Assembly: GCA_002453155.1 (NCBI GenBank)
Contig: DKGG01000032.1
Span: forward strand, 1 to 64,000
Reading direction: 5' to 3'
DNA length: 64,000 nt
Origin: Bdellovibrionaceae bacterium UBA6776
Lineage (GTDB): Bacteria > Bdellovibrionota > Bdellovibrionia > Bdellovibrionales > UBA1609
Under the pieces are notes generated by a model. That model was not told the origin of the DNA. It saw only the letters and a program-made list of their open reading frames with translations, and did no database searches. Of the stretch, positions 42,204-51,153 are shown one piece after another. A program made the position numbers and the translations under genes. Numbering within the stretch: the stretch's first letter is position 1; each line of letters begins with the position of its first letter.

Positions 42204-43093
42204 ATCAAAAAGCCCCCATTGATCAAGTCCGAACTGAAATCATATTTGTCGCTGAGGCCAAGGACGGTTCGGTACTCACCCACTATAAAGATGCGGTTGA
42301 TTCCATATTCCCGGTCCAACTGAGCGCGGGTGATGGCATCAAAGACGGAAAGGTTGAATTGGCCGCCCACCGCTCCGTAGGCGCCAAAGGCACCGCCAAA
42401 CTTGGGGTTTTGGCCATCATCGCGAAATTCAGAAAAGGTAAATCCGAGCACGCCTCCATCCACATAGGGAACAATCAACTGGTTGTCCCAAATTTGAAAG
42501 CGGGCCACGGCTCCAAGACTGTTGGGAAGCATTAAGAAGGTGAAGGTCTCTCGCGGTTTGTCCACGCCCGTTTTTCCTGTTTGTGGCGTTTCAAAGTGAC
42601 CGTTTCCTTGAGCGATGTAAAAACCTGAACCCACTTTCAATCCCACTTTGGCAATCCCGATGTGAAGAAGCTGCCATTCATAGTCCAACAAAAAAGTGGG
42701 ATTGGAGGTGGAATCATAGTTTTCAGCAAAGGTGGAATTGGCTTGGTCTACGGCTTCGGGATTTTTTAATTTGTTGGGGTCAAAATAGCCCAGCCGAAAA
42801 CTGACTCCACGAGTTTGTTCGGAGGTTTTGACTTTGTACACATAGACTTTGTCTTTGGTGACTCTCAAGAGGCCTCGTTTGGCATCGGGATGGGGGACGC
42901 GGTCCACTCCTTTGTAGGGCTCCCAATCAAATCGAGGCCGACTTTCGCCTTCCTTCATTTGTTTGGGTTGAATTTCTGCATCCGAGGTTTCCAGTCGAAT
43001 GGAAGAGTTTTGTGCAAAGGCCACCGAAGAAAGCATTAAGCCGGAACCAAAAATAGCAGCAAAACTTTTTTGAAGGCATTTTGTGAAAATCAC
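42194..43093 (-). CDS. Predicted outer-membrane beta-barrel protein
   Basis: 299 residues with a signal peptide (FGSGLMLSSVAFA, cleavage near residue 27). A polar N-terminal stretch rich in charged residues (30-90) is followed by alternating hydrophobic strands (for example GVSFRLGYF, LLDYEWQLLHIGIAKVGLKVGSGFYIA, IFIVGEYRTVLGL) ending in FLMEF, the terminal-Phe signal of barrels. No named family is recognised. Its ATG overlaps the upstream CFVATAAYGS gene by 4 nt, so the two are probably functionally linked. Confidence 0.75.
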   Translation of the reverse strand: MIFTKCLQKSFAAIFGSGLMLSSVAFAQNSSIRLETSDAEIQPKQMKEGESRPRFDWEPYKGVDRVPHPDAKRGLLRVTKDKVYVYKVKTSEQTRGVSFRLGYFDPNKLKNPEAVDQANSTFAENYDSTSNPTFLLDYEWQLLHIGIAKVGLKVGSGFYIAQGNGHFETPQTGKTGVDKPRETFTFLMLPNSLGAVARFQIWDNQLIVPYVDGGVLGFTFSEFRDDGQNPKFGGAFGAYGAVGGQFNLSVFDAITRAQLDREYGINRIFIVGEYRTVLGLSDKYDFSSDLINGGFLMEF

Positions 43094-44502
43094 TTGAGGG
43101 CCTTTCTAAAAAGTTGGCGGCGTCCCCATTGAAGAAAGAAAGCCAGAGTCAGGGTAACGGCAAGAATGCTGATTCCTAAAAGAAAAAAGCTCTGCCAAAG
43201 ATTGAAGTGAAAATGCAGACTCAAAAAGGTCAGCCCCCAAGCCGGCCACAAGATGGCGCGAGCCAAAGGTTTCATCCAAGGATGTTCGTGAAGGGCACGG
43301 GCCATCTTCGGACCGTAATTGTAGTAGGCGCGGTTGAGGGCCATTCCCAGTTGAGACCGGAGGAGCACTTTTTGGCGAAAGCTTCGAAAGGTGTCAATGT
43401 GTGGATCCAACTGGCTTCCGTAAGCGGCGGTAGCGACAAAGCAGTTGAGATCTTCGGTCAGAAGTCCAACCACTTTGCTGGGCGTTCCTGCATAACTGCA
43501 ATCTGCATTGCCACCACCACTGGTTGTAACTCCACAGGATTTGCCAATGAGATAAGCGTCATCCATGGCGTTATAAACATTTCCGGCTTTGTCCACCGAG
43601 GCCGGTCGAAAATGGTAAGTGACTCCATTTTCTAAACCGTCAATGACCTGTGCGATAGTTCCGTCTGTATCAACATCTTGGAATGCGGATTCCAAAGTTT
43701 CCCCGGCGGCAGTGGGCGATTGTGGAGCTTTCACATAAGCGTATTCAAAGGAGCCAGTGCCTATGTAAAATTGAATTCCACTCAAGTTGGTGAAATTTCC
43801 GATGTTTGATTGCTCAATGTAGACTTTTTCGTCACCGGGATAGACAAAAAAATCACGAAGAGATTCTTCTGCTGGTGAACTTGCGGTTCCTGAGTTGGTT
43901 GAGCTTTGAAAGTAAAGACTAAACTTTACCGTTCCAGAATCTGTTTCTGTGTCGGTACCGGTCACTTCTAATGTGAGATCTGCAGACTTGGTTCCAGATG
44001 CGAGTTCAGTGCAAGAGCCACTCGAAATATCACTGCAGGAGCAGCTGGCAACCAATTGACAAATATCACTCCAAGGTCTTGTGAATGTAAACACGCCTCC
44101 AGAATTTGACGTGGTGGTGCTGTCACGACTGTCGGTGGTGCTCTTTATTTTTACCGTTCCGGAAGTGATATTATCGGATTTTAAAGTGATCGTAAGAACA
44201 GTGGAGTCGGTGACGGTTCGGGTGTTGCAGGTGAAGCAGGTGGTTCCTCCACAGCAATTCGCGTCACCCACCGTGCAAGTGGAGGTGCTGGCCGGTGACG
44301 TGCAACTGTCACACACACCTGTGGATGTGGTGGCGCAAGTTCCGTTAAATCCCGCAATCACTTCCACTCCAGTGGAACTGAAGGTTCGACTGGAAGTTCC
44401 GGTGACTTCGGTGATCGTAATTTCAGCCGTGGCCGAAAGGCTCCCGAAAAGAAGAATGCTCAAAAAACTCAGACTCAATTTTGAAAGAATGTTCCACCCC
44501 AT
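43090..44502 (-). CDS. Cys/Ser/Thr-rich exported protein with C-terminal CFVATAAYGS motif (CFI-box type)
   Basis: 470 residues. Signal peptide (1-26, ending TATA), a Ser/Thr/Cys-rich region with many cysteines (56-165), beta-rich domains including a fibronectin-like ENGVTYHFRPASVDKAGN (291-308), then CFVATAAYGS at 354-363 and a membrane helix (about 422-457) with a basic tail. The motif matches the CFI-box C-terminal domain (CFIATAAYGS), which I recall as an uncharacterised C-terminal module of surface proteins. A cell-surface adhesin or sorting substrate is plausible but inferred. It lacks an SD and appears to be transcribed from a leaderless promoter. Co-transcribed with the barrel protein and truA. 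Confidence 0.75.
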   Translation of the reverse strand: MGWNILSKLSLSFLSILLFGSLSATAEITITEVTGTSSRTFSSTGVEVIAGFNGTCATTSTGVCDSCTSPASTSTCTVGDANCCGGTTCFTCNTRTVTDSTVLTITLKSDNITSGTVKIKSTTDSRDSTTTSNSGGVFTFTRPWSDICQLVASCSCSDISSGSCTELASGTKSADLTLEVTGTDTETDSGTVKFSLYFQSSTNSGTASSPAEESLRDFFVYPGDEKVYIEQSNIGNFTNLSGIQFYIGTGSFEYAYVKAPQSPTAAGETLESAFQDVDTDGTIAQVIDGLENGVTYHFRPASVDKAGNVYNAMDDAYLIGKSCGVTTSGGGNADCSYAGTPSKVVGLLTEDLNCFVATAAYGSQLDPHIDTFRSFRQKVLLRSQLGMALNRAYYNYGPKMARALHEHPWMKPLARAILWPAWGLTFLSLHFHFNLWQSFFLLGISILAVTLTLAFFLQWGRRQLFRKALK

Positions 44503-44510
44503 GGTCTAAA

Positions 44511-44539
44511 ATCAGATCATGGGTCCGAACCATTGTCAA
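44511..44539 (-). promoter_or_regulatory. Strong promoter of the CFI-box gene, probably leaderless
   Basis: Minus strand: perfect TTGACA (44539-44534), 17-nt spacer, TCTGAT (44516-44511, four of six), then 8 nt to the ATG at 44502. No SD lies between, so the mRNA probably starts at the start codon. Confidence 0.6.
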
Positions 44540-44759
44540 AATTTTGAAATTTTTGAGGATTTTTGGAAATTGAACGGTTTCAAAAATATTTAAGAAAAAG
44601 TCTATTCCGCGTTTGCAAATCAAGGTCCGCCCAAAATTGTCATGGTGTTTGGGGCCTAAACAGCCAAATCTTTCGAGATTCACCTCAGGTGGGCTCGGAA
44701 TTTGAAAGATAAAGGTGAAAAGTCATTTTATACAACGAGTTCCCACTAAGGAGGCCATT

Positions 44760-45929
44760 TTGAATCCACTCTTCACACAAAAAACCTGTGCATCGATTTT
44801 GTCCCTCTTTATGGGGTTCAGTTGTGCCTTCTCCGCACAAGCCATGGATCTAAGACGTGCCTGCGATCCGGCAGAGGACACGCTTACAATAGGTGGAGTT
44901 GGAGACCTATTGATTCACAAATATATTCAAAACGCAGCTCAAAAGAAAAAGGGCCACTACAGTTATCTTTGGAAGAACGTCAAATCTCACATTCAAGGCG
45001 TGGATATCATGTATGCAAATTTAGAAACCCCACTGGCCGCCGGTGTGGCGAGAGATGGCACCCTTCACCCTGACCCAGGAGTTTTTTGGGATGAAAGAGA
45101 ATACATTTATTCAGGTTACCCTGCTTTTAACACGCCACCAGAGTTGGCAAAAAACCTCAAAGCTGGAGGGTTCGATATTGTTTCAACGGCGAACAATCAT
45201 GCGGCAGATCGTGGCCTCATTGGAATTGATAAGACCATCGATTCTTTGGAAAGCGCAGGCTTGCAATTCACAGGAAGTCGTCGAAAGGGAGATCGAAACA
45301 GCTTTGCCACTATTGTGAATAAAAAAGGCTGGAAGGTTGCTTTTATCGCTTGCACCTATGGGGTGAACGGAAAGAGTGGGACTGCGATTCGAGGCCAAAT
45401 TTTGCAATGCTATTCTCAGAAAAGCCTTCTGCTTTCTGAAATTCGTAATGCACGAAAAGTTGCAGATGTTGTTGTCGTGACTCCACATTGGGGAACCGAG
45501 AATGTGCATCGCCCTCAATCCTCACAGGTCAGTTTGGCTCAGGAAATCGTGGATGCGGGTGCAGATCTGGTCATTGGAACCCATGCTCATGTGGTACAGC
45601 CCATTCAAAAGTTTAAGTCTTCTGATGGCCGCGAAGTACCTGTCGTTTTCGGGACAGGAAATTTTGTCAGTTCTCAACCTGGGATTAACAAATTAGGTTT
45701 GATGGTGATCGCGGGATTTTCAAGAAGAGGAAATCAAGTTTGGGCCAATGGGCTTCGCCATTTGCCTCTTTACATGACTCGTTCTTATTTAAGCGTGGAT
45801 TTTTTGGACCAAGTTAAACCAGAAAACCAAAGGAAATTGTGGTCGGTGGTTTCTAATGTGGTGGGGAATGATTTTGGTTTGATGAACTCAAGAGAGCCCA
45901 TCAAAACCAACCCATTGTGTGGAAACTAA
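44760..45929 (+). CDS. CapA-family protein (PGA_cap metallophosphatase-like)
   Basis: 389 residues from TTG 44760, selected for the AAGGAGG 5 nt upstream and a signal peptide starting at once (about 1-28, ending SAQA). The mature domain has the CapA calcineurin-like motifs: IGGVGDLLIH, YANLETPLAAG, STANNHAADRG, VVVVTPHWGTE and VIGTHAHVVQP. In Bacillus, CapA takes part in poly-gamma-glutamate capsule synthesis, but without capB/C nearby that role is unlikely. A periplasmic phosphatase or envelope function fits better. Its stop interlocks with asd (CTAA, 45926-45929). Confidence 0.85.
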   Translation: MNPLFTQKTCASILSLFMGFSCAFSAQAMDLRRACDPAEDTLTIGGVGDLLIHKYIQNAAQKKKGHYSYLWKNVKSHIQGVDIMYANLETPLAAGVARDGTLHPDPGVFWDEREYIYSGYPAFNTPPELAKNLKAGGFDIVSTANNHAADRGLIGIDKTIDSLESAGLQFTGSRRKGDRNSFATIVNKKGWKVAFIACTYGVNGKSGTAIRGQILQCYSQKSLLLSEIRNARKVADVVVVTPHWGTENVHRPQSSQVSLAQEIVDAGADLVIGTHAHVVQPIQKFKSSDGREVPVVFGTGNFVSSQPGINKLGLMVIAGFSRRGNQVWANGLRHLPLYMTRSYLSVDFLDQVKPENQRKLWSVVSNVVGNDFGLMNSREPIKTNPLCGN

Positions 45930-46948
45930 GAATCGCGGCTGAGCAAATATTCCGCGATTTGAATTCCGTTGAGGGCAGCGCCCTTGAGCAAATTGTCAGC
46001 CACGACCCACATGCGCCAACGGTTGGTGCCGTAAAAGTCTTTTTGAACGCGGCTGACAGAAACTTCATTCACTCCGGAAAGTTCCCGTGGGGTTTCAAAG
46101 GCCGTCAATTCTTCCTTCACGCGAATGCCCGCATGATCTCTAAGAGCTGCGATCAAATCATCCCTTTGAACGTTGGCTTCCAACTCCACCCAAACAGCTT
46201 CAGCGTGAGAGTTCCAGCTGGGAATGCGCACGGTAAAAGCGCTGACTCGCAAATCGGGAAGTTCCAAAATCTTTTTGGTTTCATTGACGATTTTGACCTC
46301 TTCCGAACAAAAACCATCTTCGTCAAAAGACCCCACCTTAGGGACACAATTGAAGGCAGGAGTTTTGCCAAAGGTACTTGAGGTCTTTGAAGCGTCCTCT
46401 ATGGGGTTGTCCTTTTTCAAATCTTCTAGAAGTTGATCCGCAAGTTCCTTTTGACCGGCCATTCCGGCGCCACTGACAGACTGATAGGACGCCACTTGCA
46501 CCGATTGAAGTCCAAAGTTTTTCAAAGCGTTCAATGCCATGACCAATTGAATGGTCGAGCAATTGGGGTTGGCGATAATGGTTGGATTTGCAGGTATGCG
46601 AGCGCCATTGATTTCGGGAACGATCAATTCATGGCGAGAGCTCATTCGAAAAGCAGCGGAGTTGTCGATGGCGAAAGCTCCAGCTTGAGCGGCCTTTGGT
46701 GCCCATTCTTTGGAGATGTCATCGCCCGAGGAAAAAAACACCACGTCCAGTCCGTGAAAGCGCTCTTCACTCAATTCTTCAATGGGGAACTCTTTGTCAC
46801 CCACTTTGCGAGTTTGCCCGAGAGAGCGTTCGCTGGCAAAAAGGCGAACGTCACCAAAGGGAAAGTTTCGTTTTTCAATCAAGTTTAAAAAGCTTTCGCC
46901 CACCATGCCGGTGGCGCCGACAACACCAATGTTAATGGGTGATTTCAT
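45926..46948 (-). CDS. asd: Aspartate-semialdehyde dehydrogenase
   Basis: Converts aspartyl phosphate to aspartate semialdehyde with NADPH, feeding lysine, diaminopimelate, threonine and methionine synthesis. 340 residues from ATG 46948 (GGGGAAG about 7 nt upstream). The Rossmann VGATGMVGE, catalytic Cys in NPNCSTIQ and His in RIPSWNSHAE are present. The start overlaps the pssA end by 17 nt, so it is probably translationally coupled to phospholipid genes. Confidence 0.96.
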   Translation of the reverse strand: MKSPINIGVVGATGMVGESFLNLIEKRNFPFGDVRLFASERSLGQTRKVGDKEFPIEELSEERFHGLDVVFFSSGDDISKEWAPKAAQAGAFAIDNSAAFRMSSRHELIVPEINGARIPANPTIIANPNCSTIQLVMALNALKNFGLQSVQVASYQSVSGAGMAGQKELADQLLEDLKKDNPIEDASKTSSTFGKTPAFNCVPKVGSFDEDGFCSEEVKIVNETKKILELPDLRVSAFTVRIPSWNSHAEAVWVELEANVQRDDLIAALRDHAGIRVKEELTAFETPRELSGVNEVSVSRVQKDFYGTNRWRMWVVADNLLKGAALNGIQIAEYLLSRDS

Positions 46949-47726
46949 TTTCATCTTCCCCTTCGGTCTCAAATTGTTGGTAACCTCTTCGGTTTTTGCG
47001 AATGTTGCGGCCCAACTTAAAAACTCCAAAAATGGCGCCGAGGAGGGCGTAAGAGAGGAACAAAATAAACAGGGTCACTTCAGGTCGAATGGCAACGATG
47101 GCGACCAAGAACACTCCGACCACCAAATAGGTGAAGGGAAGGCGTTCTTTCAAATCCATATCTTTAAAAGAGCGATAACGAAAATTGGAAACCATGACCA
47201 CTCCCAAAAGAAAGGTCATCCCTAAAAGGCCAATGGAGCGGACGGGGTCCATTTCTAAATCTTGAAAGGCCAAAACCGAAGACGCCACAATACCGGCTGC
47301 CATGGGAATGGGAAGGCCTTGAAAATAGCCTTTCTCTGCAGTTTCTTCTTGGACATTGAAGCGAGCCAGGCGAAGTGCTCCGCAGGCCATATAGAAAAAG
47401 GTGGCCAGCCAACCCAATCGGCCAAAAGGTTCCAAAGACCACAAGAATAACAATACCGCTGGAGCAACACCAAAACTGACCAAGTCACTTAAGGAATCGT
47501 ATTCTGCACCAAAGCGACTGGTGGAGTTCATCCAGCGCGCCACACGGCCATCCATCTGGTCAAATAGAGCTGCGGCCACAATGGCGTAAGCCGCCCATTC
47601 CACTTTGCCATTGATGGTGTAGATGATGGCGAAGAAGCCAAAAAACATATTGAGGGTGGTTAATAAATTCGGAAGCACGTAAATGGAAAGGTTGCGTCTC
47701 TCAGAAGGCGGTTCCTCATAGGACAT
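46932..47726 (-). CDS. pssA: CDP-diacylglycerol-serine O-phosphatidyltransferase
   Basis: Makes phosphatidylserine from CDP-diacylglycerol and serine, the precursor of phosphatidylethanolamine. 264 residues, several membrane helices, and the complete CDP-alcohol phosphotransferase motif: DG-x2-AR-x8-G-x3-D-x3-D in DGRVARWMNS..GAEYDSLSD (about residues 53-76). This is the integral-membrane type II enzyme, unlike E. coli PssA. It starts where the preceding lipid-kinase gene ends. Confidence 0.93.
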   Translation of the reverse strand: MSYEEPPSERRNLSIYVLPNLLTTLNMFFGFFAIIYTINGKVEWAAYAIVAAALFDQMDGRVARWMNSTSRFGAEYDSLSDLVSFGVAPAVLLFLWSLEPFGRLGWLATFFYMACGALRLARFNVQEETAEKGYFQGLPIPMAAGIVASSVLAFQDLEMDPVRSIGLLGMTFLLGVVMVSNFRYRSFKDMDLKERLPFTYLVVGVFLVAIVAIRPEVTLFILFLSYALLGAIFGVFKLGRNIRKNRRGYQQFETEGEDENEITH

Positions 47727-48415
47727 TATAAAGCTCCAAACAAAAAGAATAATCCGTAAGTTAGGCTTGAGCTTAATATCGGAAAGATCAAATTGTCATC
47801 CAGCTTAAAAATGGGGACCAGTTCGGAGAAGGCGCCAATCACGCCCACAAGGACAGAGGCCAATACAAGGCGATCTTGAAACATGTCGAAATAGGTGAAG
47901 TACGCCAATGCAAGCACGCAGCAAGCTGCAAAGGCCGCTGAGGTTCCCGCAAGAGATTTGTTGCCAATGAGTTTGTCTTTTCCTCCATAGCGAATGCCCA
48001 CCAATGCGGCGACAGGGTCTGCTACGGCAAGCATAGAAAGCGTGAGGAGCAGCACCTCTTTTGGAAAAAAGGCGATGGAAATGGTGACTCCAATCAACAT
48101 GGAAGAAGCTGCTGTGAGGGAGTGAGTTTCTTGTTGTCTGAGGAAAGGCTTAAAAAGGCGGATCAGAAGTCGATTTAAGGCCGGAATGAACAGTCTGAGA
48201 GCATCCATTCCACCCAGGGTGACCGTGACTCCAATGGCGACCATGAGAGCCTGTTCGCGGTTCAAAAAGACGTAGAGAGCCACCATCGCGGCGACGCCTG
48301 CGAAATGCCACACCCGCCGAAGAAGGTGGTAATCGGTCGATTTTGATTCAATCACATTGGACATAAAGCCCGGTACTTTAAGCTGATTCCCTGAGGGGGG
48401 CAAGGGGCTAATCAC
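47726..48415 (-). CDS. CTP-dependent diacylglycerol/polyprenol kinase family membrane protein
   Basis: 229 residues, about six membrane helices. The family (SEC59/DGK1/VTE5-like) is recognised by RRVWHFAG near the start, ADPVAALVGIRYG and GNKSLAGTSAAF. Members phosphorylate lipid alcohols, some using CTP. Phosphatidate made this way would feed CDP-diacylglycerol and pssA, which follows directly. GTG 48415 has AAGGA at a suitable distance; ATG 48364 (MSNVIES) is an alternative without SD. Substrate not determinable. Confidence 0.75.
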   Translation of the reverse strand: MISPLPPSGNQLKVPGFMSNVIESKSTDYHLLRRVWHFAGVAAMVALYVFLNREQALMVAIGVTVTLGGMDALRLFIPALNRLLIRLFKPFLRQQETHSLTAASSMLIGVTISIAFFPKEVLLLTLSMLAVADPVAALVGIRYGGKDKLIGNKSLAGTSAAFAACCVLALAYFTYFDMFQDRLVLASVLVGVIGAFSELVPIFKLDDNLIFPILSSSLTYGLFFLFGAL

Positions 48416-48540
48416 CTGTCGAATCCTTGATCACTTGGGCCGTGAGGAAGGGGGATTTTAAGACGTGATTTCAGGGGGTTATGAGGAGGCGGGCGGTCTG
48501 GGCTTTGCATCTGTAGGGATTAGGGACTTTAGGGGGAAAA

Positions 48541-49368
48541 ATGGCAATACCAAATCTAAAATGGATCTATGGAGTTCTGCTGAGTTTGATCTGCGTCTCC
48601 AGCCACGTGATGGCCGAGGATCTGTATGGGTCCCATCCGGGTTACATTGCCGATGTGGAGAAGGAAAAATTCACCATTGATACAGAAGTGGTTTTGATTG
48701 AGAAGCCTCAGGCGTTGAAGACCGAGTCGCGTGAAATTTTTGACGATCGATTGACCAAAGAATTTCGCACTCAGTTTGAGTATCGTTTTGGTGTGACCGA
48801 GATGGAGCAAACTTTGAACTCTCCAGGGCGTTCGGAGGAGTATCTGTATTCGTCGGGAAAGATTGTTTCTCTTCATGAGTACCAGCAAGAGCAGCAGGCC
48901 TTTGGTGAGTACATGGCTAGGCGTTTGGTGGAGCATCATGTGGATCACTGGGCGAAGTCCACTCCACAAATTCGACCGGTTTATGAGTTGAAGGACAAGA
49001 TGACCAAGCTCGATATGGAAGTGAAGAAGGGTTACAAAGTGAAGTTGAAGTACTCGCTTTCGGGTGGGCACATGGATTTTGATTTGGACAATCCTTTGGA
49101 TATGGATGCGCGATTGCGGTTGGAAATGGGCGGTGGATTTTTGGCATCGCGAACTGAGGAAACGGTCATTTCTTTGGGGGGACCTGTGGGTTCTTTGTGG
49201 AGAGTGAATACCGTGGTGCGCTTTTATGATGGCATTGTTCAGGTGGTGGGGACTCGTCGAATCACTCCCGCTTTGAGTGCTTCTATTACGGGATCTACCG
49301 ATTCAAAAGAGTCTGGGTATTCCGAGCAGCAAGATTTGATCCTGGTTGGGTTCGTTTACAACAACTGA
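48541..49368 (+). CDS. Secreted/envelope protein of unknown function
   Basis: 275 residues, signal peptide (about 1-25, SSHVMA). A helical, charged middle (about 70-150) is followed by alternating beta-type segments (KVKLKYSLSGGHMDFDL, RLRLEMGGGFL, SASITGSTDS, DLILVGFVYNN), which suggests a small barrel or lipid-binding fold at the outer membrane. No family recognised. GGGGG lies 4 nt before the ATG. Confidence 0.7.
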   Translation: MAIPNLKWIYGVLLSLICVSSHVMAEDLYGSHPGYIADVEKEKFTIDTEVVLIEKPQALKTESREIFDDRLTKEFRTQFEYRFGVTEMEQTLNSPGRSEEYLYSSGKIVSLHEYQQEQQAFGEYMARRLVEHHVDHWAKSTPQIRPVYELKDKMTKLDMEVKKGYKVKLKYSLSGGHMDFDLDNPLDMDARLRLEMGGGFLASRTEETVISLGGPVGSLWRVNTVVRFYDGIVQVVGTRRITPALSASITGSTDSKESGYSEQQDLILVGFVYNN

Positions 49369-49393
49369 TGTGAGTGGGCTTGAAGTCTTCTTT

Positions 49394-49422
49394 TGGTGAC
49401 ACTTTTCAATTGAGAATATAAT
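49394..49422 (+). promoter_or_regulatory. Promoter of the small membrane protein, probably leaderless
   Basis: A perfect TATAAT at 49417-49422 lies 9 nt before the ATG, with no SD between. The -35 is weak: TGGTGA at 17 nt spacing, or GTGACA (49396-49401) at 15 nt. Confidence 0.5.
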
Positions 49423-49431
49423 TTTTATTGA

Positions 49432-49902
49432 ATGATTTGTTGGACGAGCTTGAAGAGGCGGTTCTCTTTTGAAGTTTTATTGGTGATCCTCCTTTTGGGC
49501 TCTGGTCTTGCGATGTATTTTTGGGGATTTCACAATTCTTTAGATGCAAGGTTCTATTATTCTCAAGGAGAATCCTTGCGGTTTTTTGAGGGTTTGACGA
49601 CCGTTGAGGTTGAAAAATATAAGAGACAGGAAATTTTCGATTTTTTGTTTATTGCGGCCTACTCGGGTTTGTTTGTTCGTGTTCTTGGTCTGCTTTTTCC
49701 GAAGAAATTATTATTGAAAAGTTTAGGTCTGGTTCCTGGTGTGTTGGATGTCATTGAGACGGTCACCATCATGCTTGTGTTGCTGGGCATTGTTCCTTTA
49801 GCTCCTTTAGGGCTTGGTTTTGTGACCGGCGCCAAATGGGTGGCCTCAGGTCTTGTACTGTTGTTTGTTGCAGTTGCAAGTGTAAGACGAAAGTTTATTT
49901 AA
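49432..49902 (+). CDS. Small integral membrane protein, function unknown
   Basis: 156 residues with about four hydrophobic helices (15-33, 70-88, 100-120, 125-150) and short polar loops. No conserved catalytic pattern seen. No SD; a perfect -10 immediately upstream suggests leaderless translation. It is followed by the convergent RAYT gene. Confidence 0.65.
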   Translation: MICWTSLKRRFSFEVLLVILLLGSGLAMYFWGFHNSLDARFYYSQGESLRFFEGLTTVEVEKYKRQEIFDFLFIAAYSGLFVRVLGLLFPKKLLLKSLGLVPGVLDVIETVTIMLVLLGIVPLAPLGLGFVTGAKWVASGLVLLFVAVASVRRKFI

Positions 49903-49956
49903 ACGGAGTGGACCAACAGAAAGCCTTTTGACTTGAGAATTTCGTTTGCTTTTAGA

Positions 49957-50427
49957 TCAAGTTGAGGATGGTTGAAATTTAGTTGGCCTGGGTTTGTATT
50001 TCCAAAATTTGAAAACCTCCAGTTCGTTACGAAAGATGTAATTGTTCACATTCCAGGTTTCTCGACCCCAGCTCAAAACTTTTGTGTAGGGTCGGAATTT
50101 CCAAAGCCCTCTTCCCAATTTTCTTGCGATCAGACCGGTCAGTGCACGGATAAATTTGATGTATGAGAGTCTGTCAAAAAATCGAATTAGAAGGTGAATG
50201 TGATCTTTTTGTACACTCCAAGTTAGGAGTTTGTGGTGAAAGTTGGCGGCCTGTTTTTCCAGAGTTTGCTGAATAAAATTCCGGTGCTTGAAGAGTGTAT
50301 TTTTATGGGCTTTAAGGACCAAGTGGGTTGGTCGACGAGAAGAAAGAATTCGTTTTTGCTTTCCTGAATTTTGCAAAGATTCGCCACATTCCAAATTTGG
50401 TTTAGGAATAAGACTCAATTGTTTCAT
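49957..50427 (-). CDS. REP-associated tyrosine transposase (RAYT, Y1/HUH family)
   Basis: 156 residues from ATG 50427 (GGAG 7 nt upstream). Single-strand DNA-cutting HUH enzyme: the His-hydrophobic-His pair is HIHLLI, preceded by HHKLLTWSVQKD, and the nucleophile Tyr is in NNYIFRNELEV near the C-terminus, the usual YIxxN context. RAYTs are usually single-copy domesticated relatives of IS200/IS605 transposases linked to small palindromic repeats. Here three repeat copies lie just upstream (50583-51153). All key residues look intact. Confidence 0.8.
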   Translation of the reverse strand: MKQLSLIPKPNLECGESLQNSGKQKRILSSRRPTHLVLKAHKNTLFKHRNFIQQTLEKQAANFHHKLLTWSVQKDHIHLLIRFFDRLSYIKFIRALTGLIARKLGRGLWKFRPYTKVLSWGRETWNVNNYIFRNELEVFKFWKYKPRPTKFQPSST

Positions 50428-50582
50428 TTTTGAGCTCCTTTCTGCATTTGCGAGGGGCTTTTGTTTTAGCAATTCAAAATTAGGGAAATTTTCTTGAAGT
50501 GAAATTTACCACGACTTTTTTAAAACGCATTTTTTGGTTTTTTATAAGATGTTCTTACATTTGAAAAAATCAGTAAGAGAGA

Positions 50583-50643
50583 GTTGAGTCGCGCTGTGAC
50601 TTCGCACATTGAATGTAAATTCATGAAATGTTCCCGGTCGTGC
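50583..50643. repeat. Diverged copy A of RAYT-linked repeat
   Basis: Shares the core of copies B and C: GTGACTTCGC, then AAATTCA and AATGTT with CCGGTCG in the same order, but with small indels. Its central hairpin is TGTG-ACTTCG-CACA, whereas copies B and C use GTGA-CTTCGC-TCAC, so pairing is kept although bases changed. It begins 156 bp upstream of the RAYT start. Confidence 0.55.
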
Positions 50644-50737
50644 ATGTGGCAAAAATCCCTTGCAGGAGGGATTCTCATGACTCAAAAAGACGTCAATAAA
50701 AATATTCATATTTTTTGTGAGAAGTTCGGCAAATGCC

Positions 50738-50769
50738 AGAGCCCTCTCGATGAGAGATTGGGCGGCTCT
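50738..50769. repeat. Nested hairpin between repeat copies A and B
   Basis: AGAGCC (50738-50743) pairs with GGCTCT (50764-50769), enclosing CTCTC-GAT-GAGAG. It joins the left end of repeat copy B and may be part of the same mobile palindromic unit. Confidence 0.5.
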
Positions 50770-50897
50770 TTCATGGAACATTGAGCTGTCGTGTGACTTC
50801 GCTCACGGTTTGCAAATTCAAAGAATGTTTCCGATCGGGCAGTCTAAAGAAACACTGTGGGGAAAGGATTTTGAGGTAGGTTTTATTGGAGGGAATT
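50766..50897. repeat. Direct repeat copy B (132 bp)
   Basis: Matches copy C at 51022-51153 with about six substitutions over 132 bp and no indels (about 95% identity), at a period of 256 bp. It contains the hairpin GTGA-CTTCGC-TCAC. Short reading frames cross both copies, but substitutions do not favour synonymous sites, so coding is unlikely. Confidence 0.85.
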
Positions 50898-51021
50898 CTT
50901 TAAATTCTAGAGGTCCATTAAAGGTCCAAGTAGTAGAAGCGAAAAACGTAAAATTTGGGTCTTGAGGAGAAGAGAAGAGGTGGATCTCCAAACATCAGAG
51001 ATACATGTGCCGAACAGCAGA

Positions 51022-51153
51022 CTCTTTCACGGGACATTGAACTGCCTTGTGACTTCGCTCACGGTTTGCAAATTCAAAGAATGTTTCCGATCGGGCAGTC
51101 TAAAGAAACTCTGTGGGGAAAGGATTTTGAGGTAGGTTTTATTGGAGGGAATT
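51022..51153. repeat. Direct repeat copy C (132 bp)
   Basis: Second high-identity copy. The 842-bp stretch from the RAYT start (50427) to the next gene (51270) contains these repeats and AT-rich, purine-rich spacer; I see no convincing gene in it. Confidence 0.85.
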
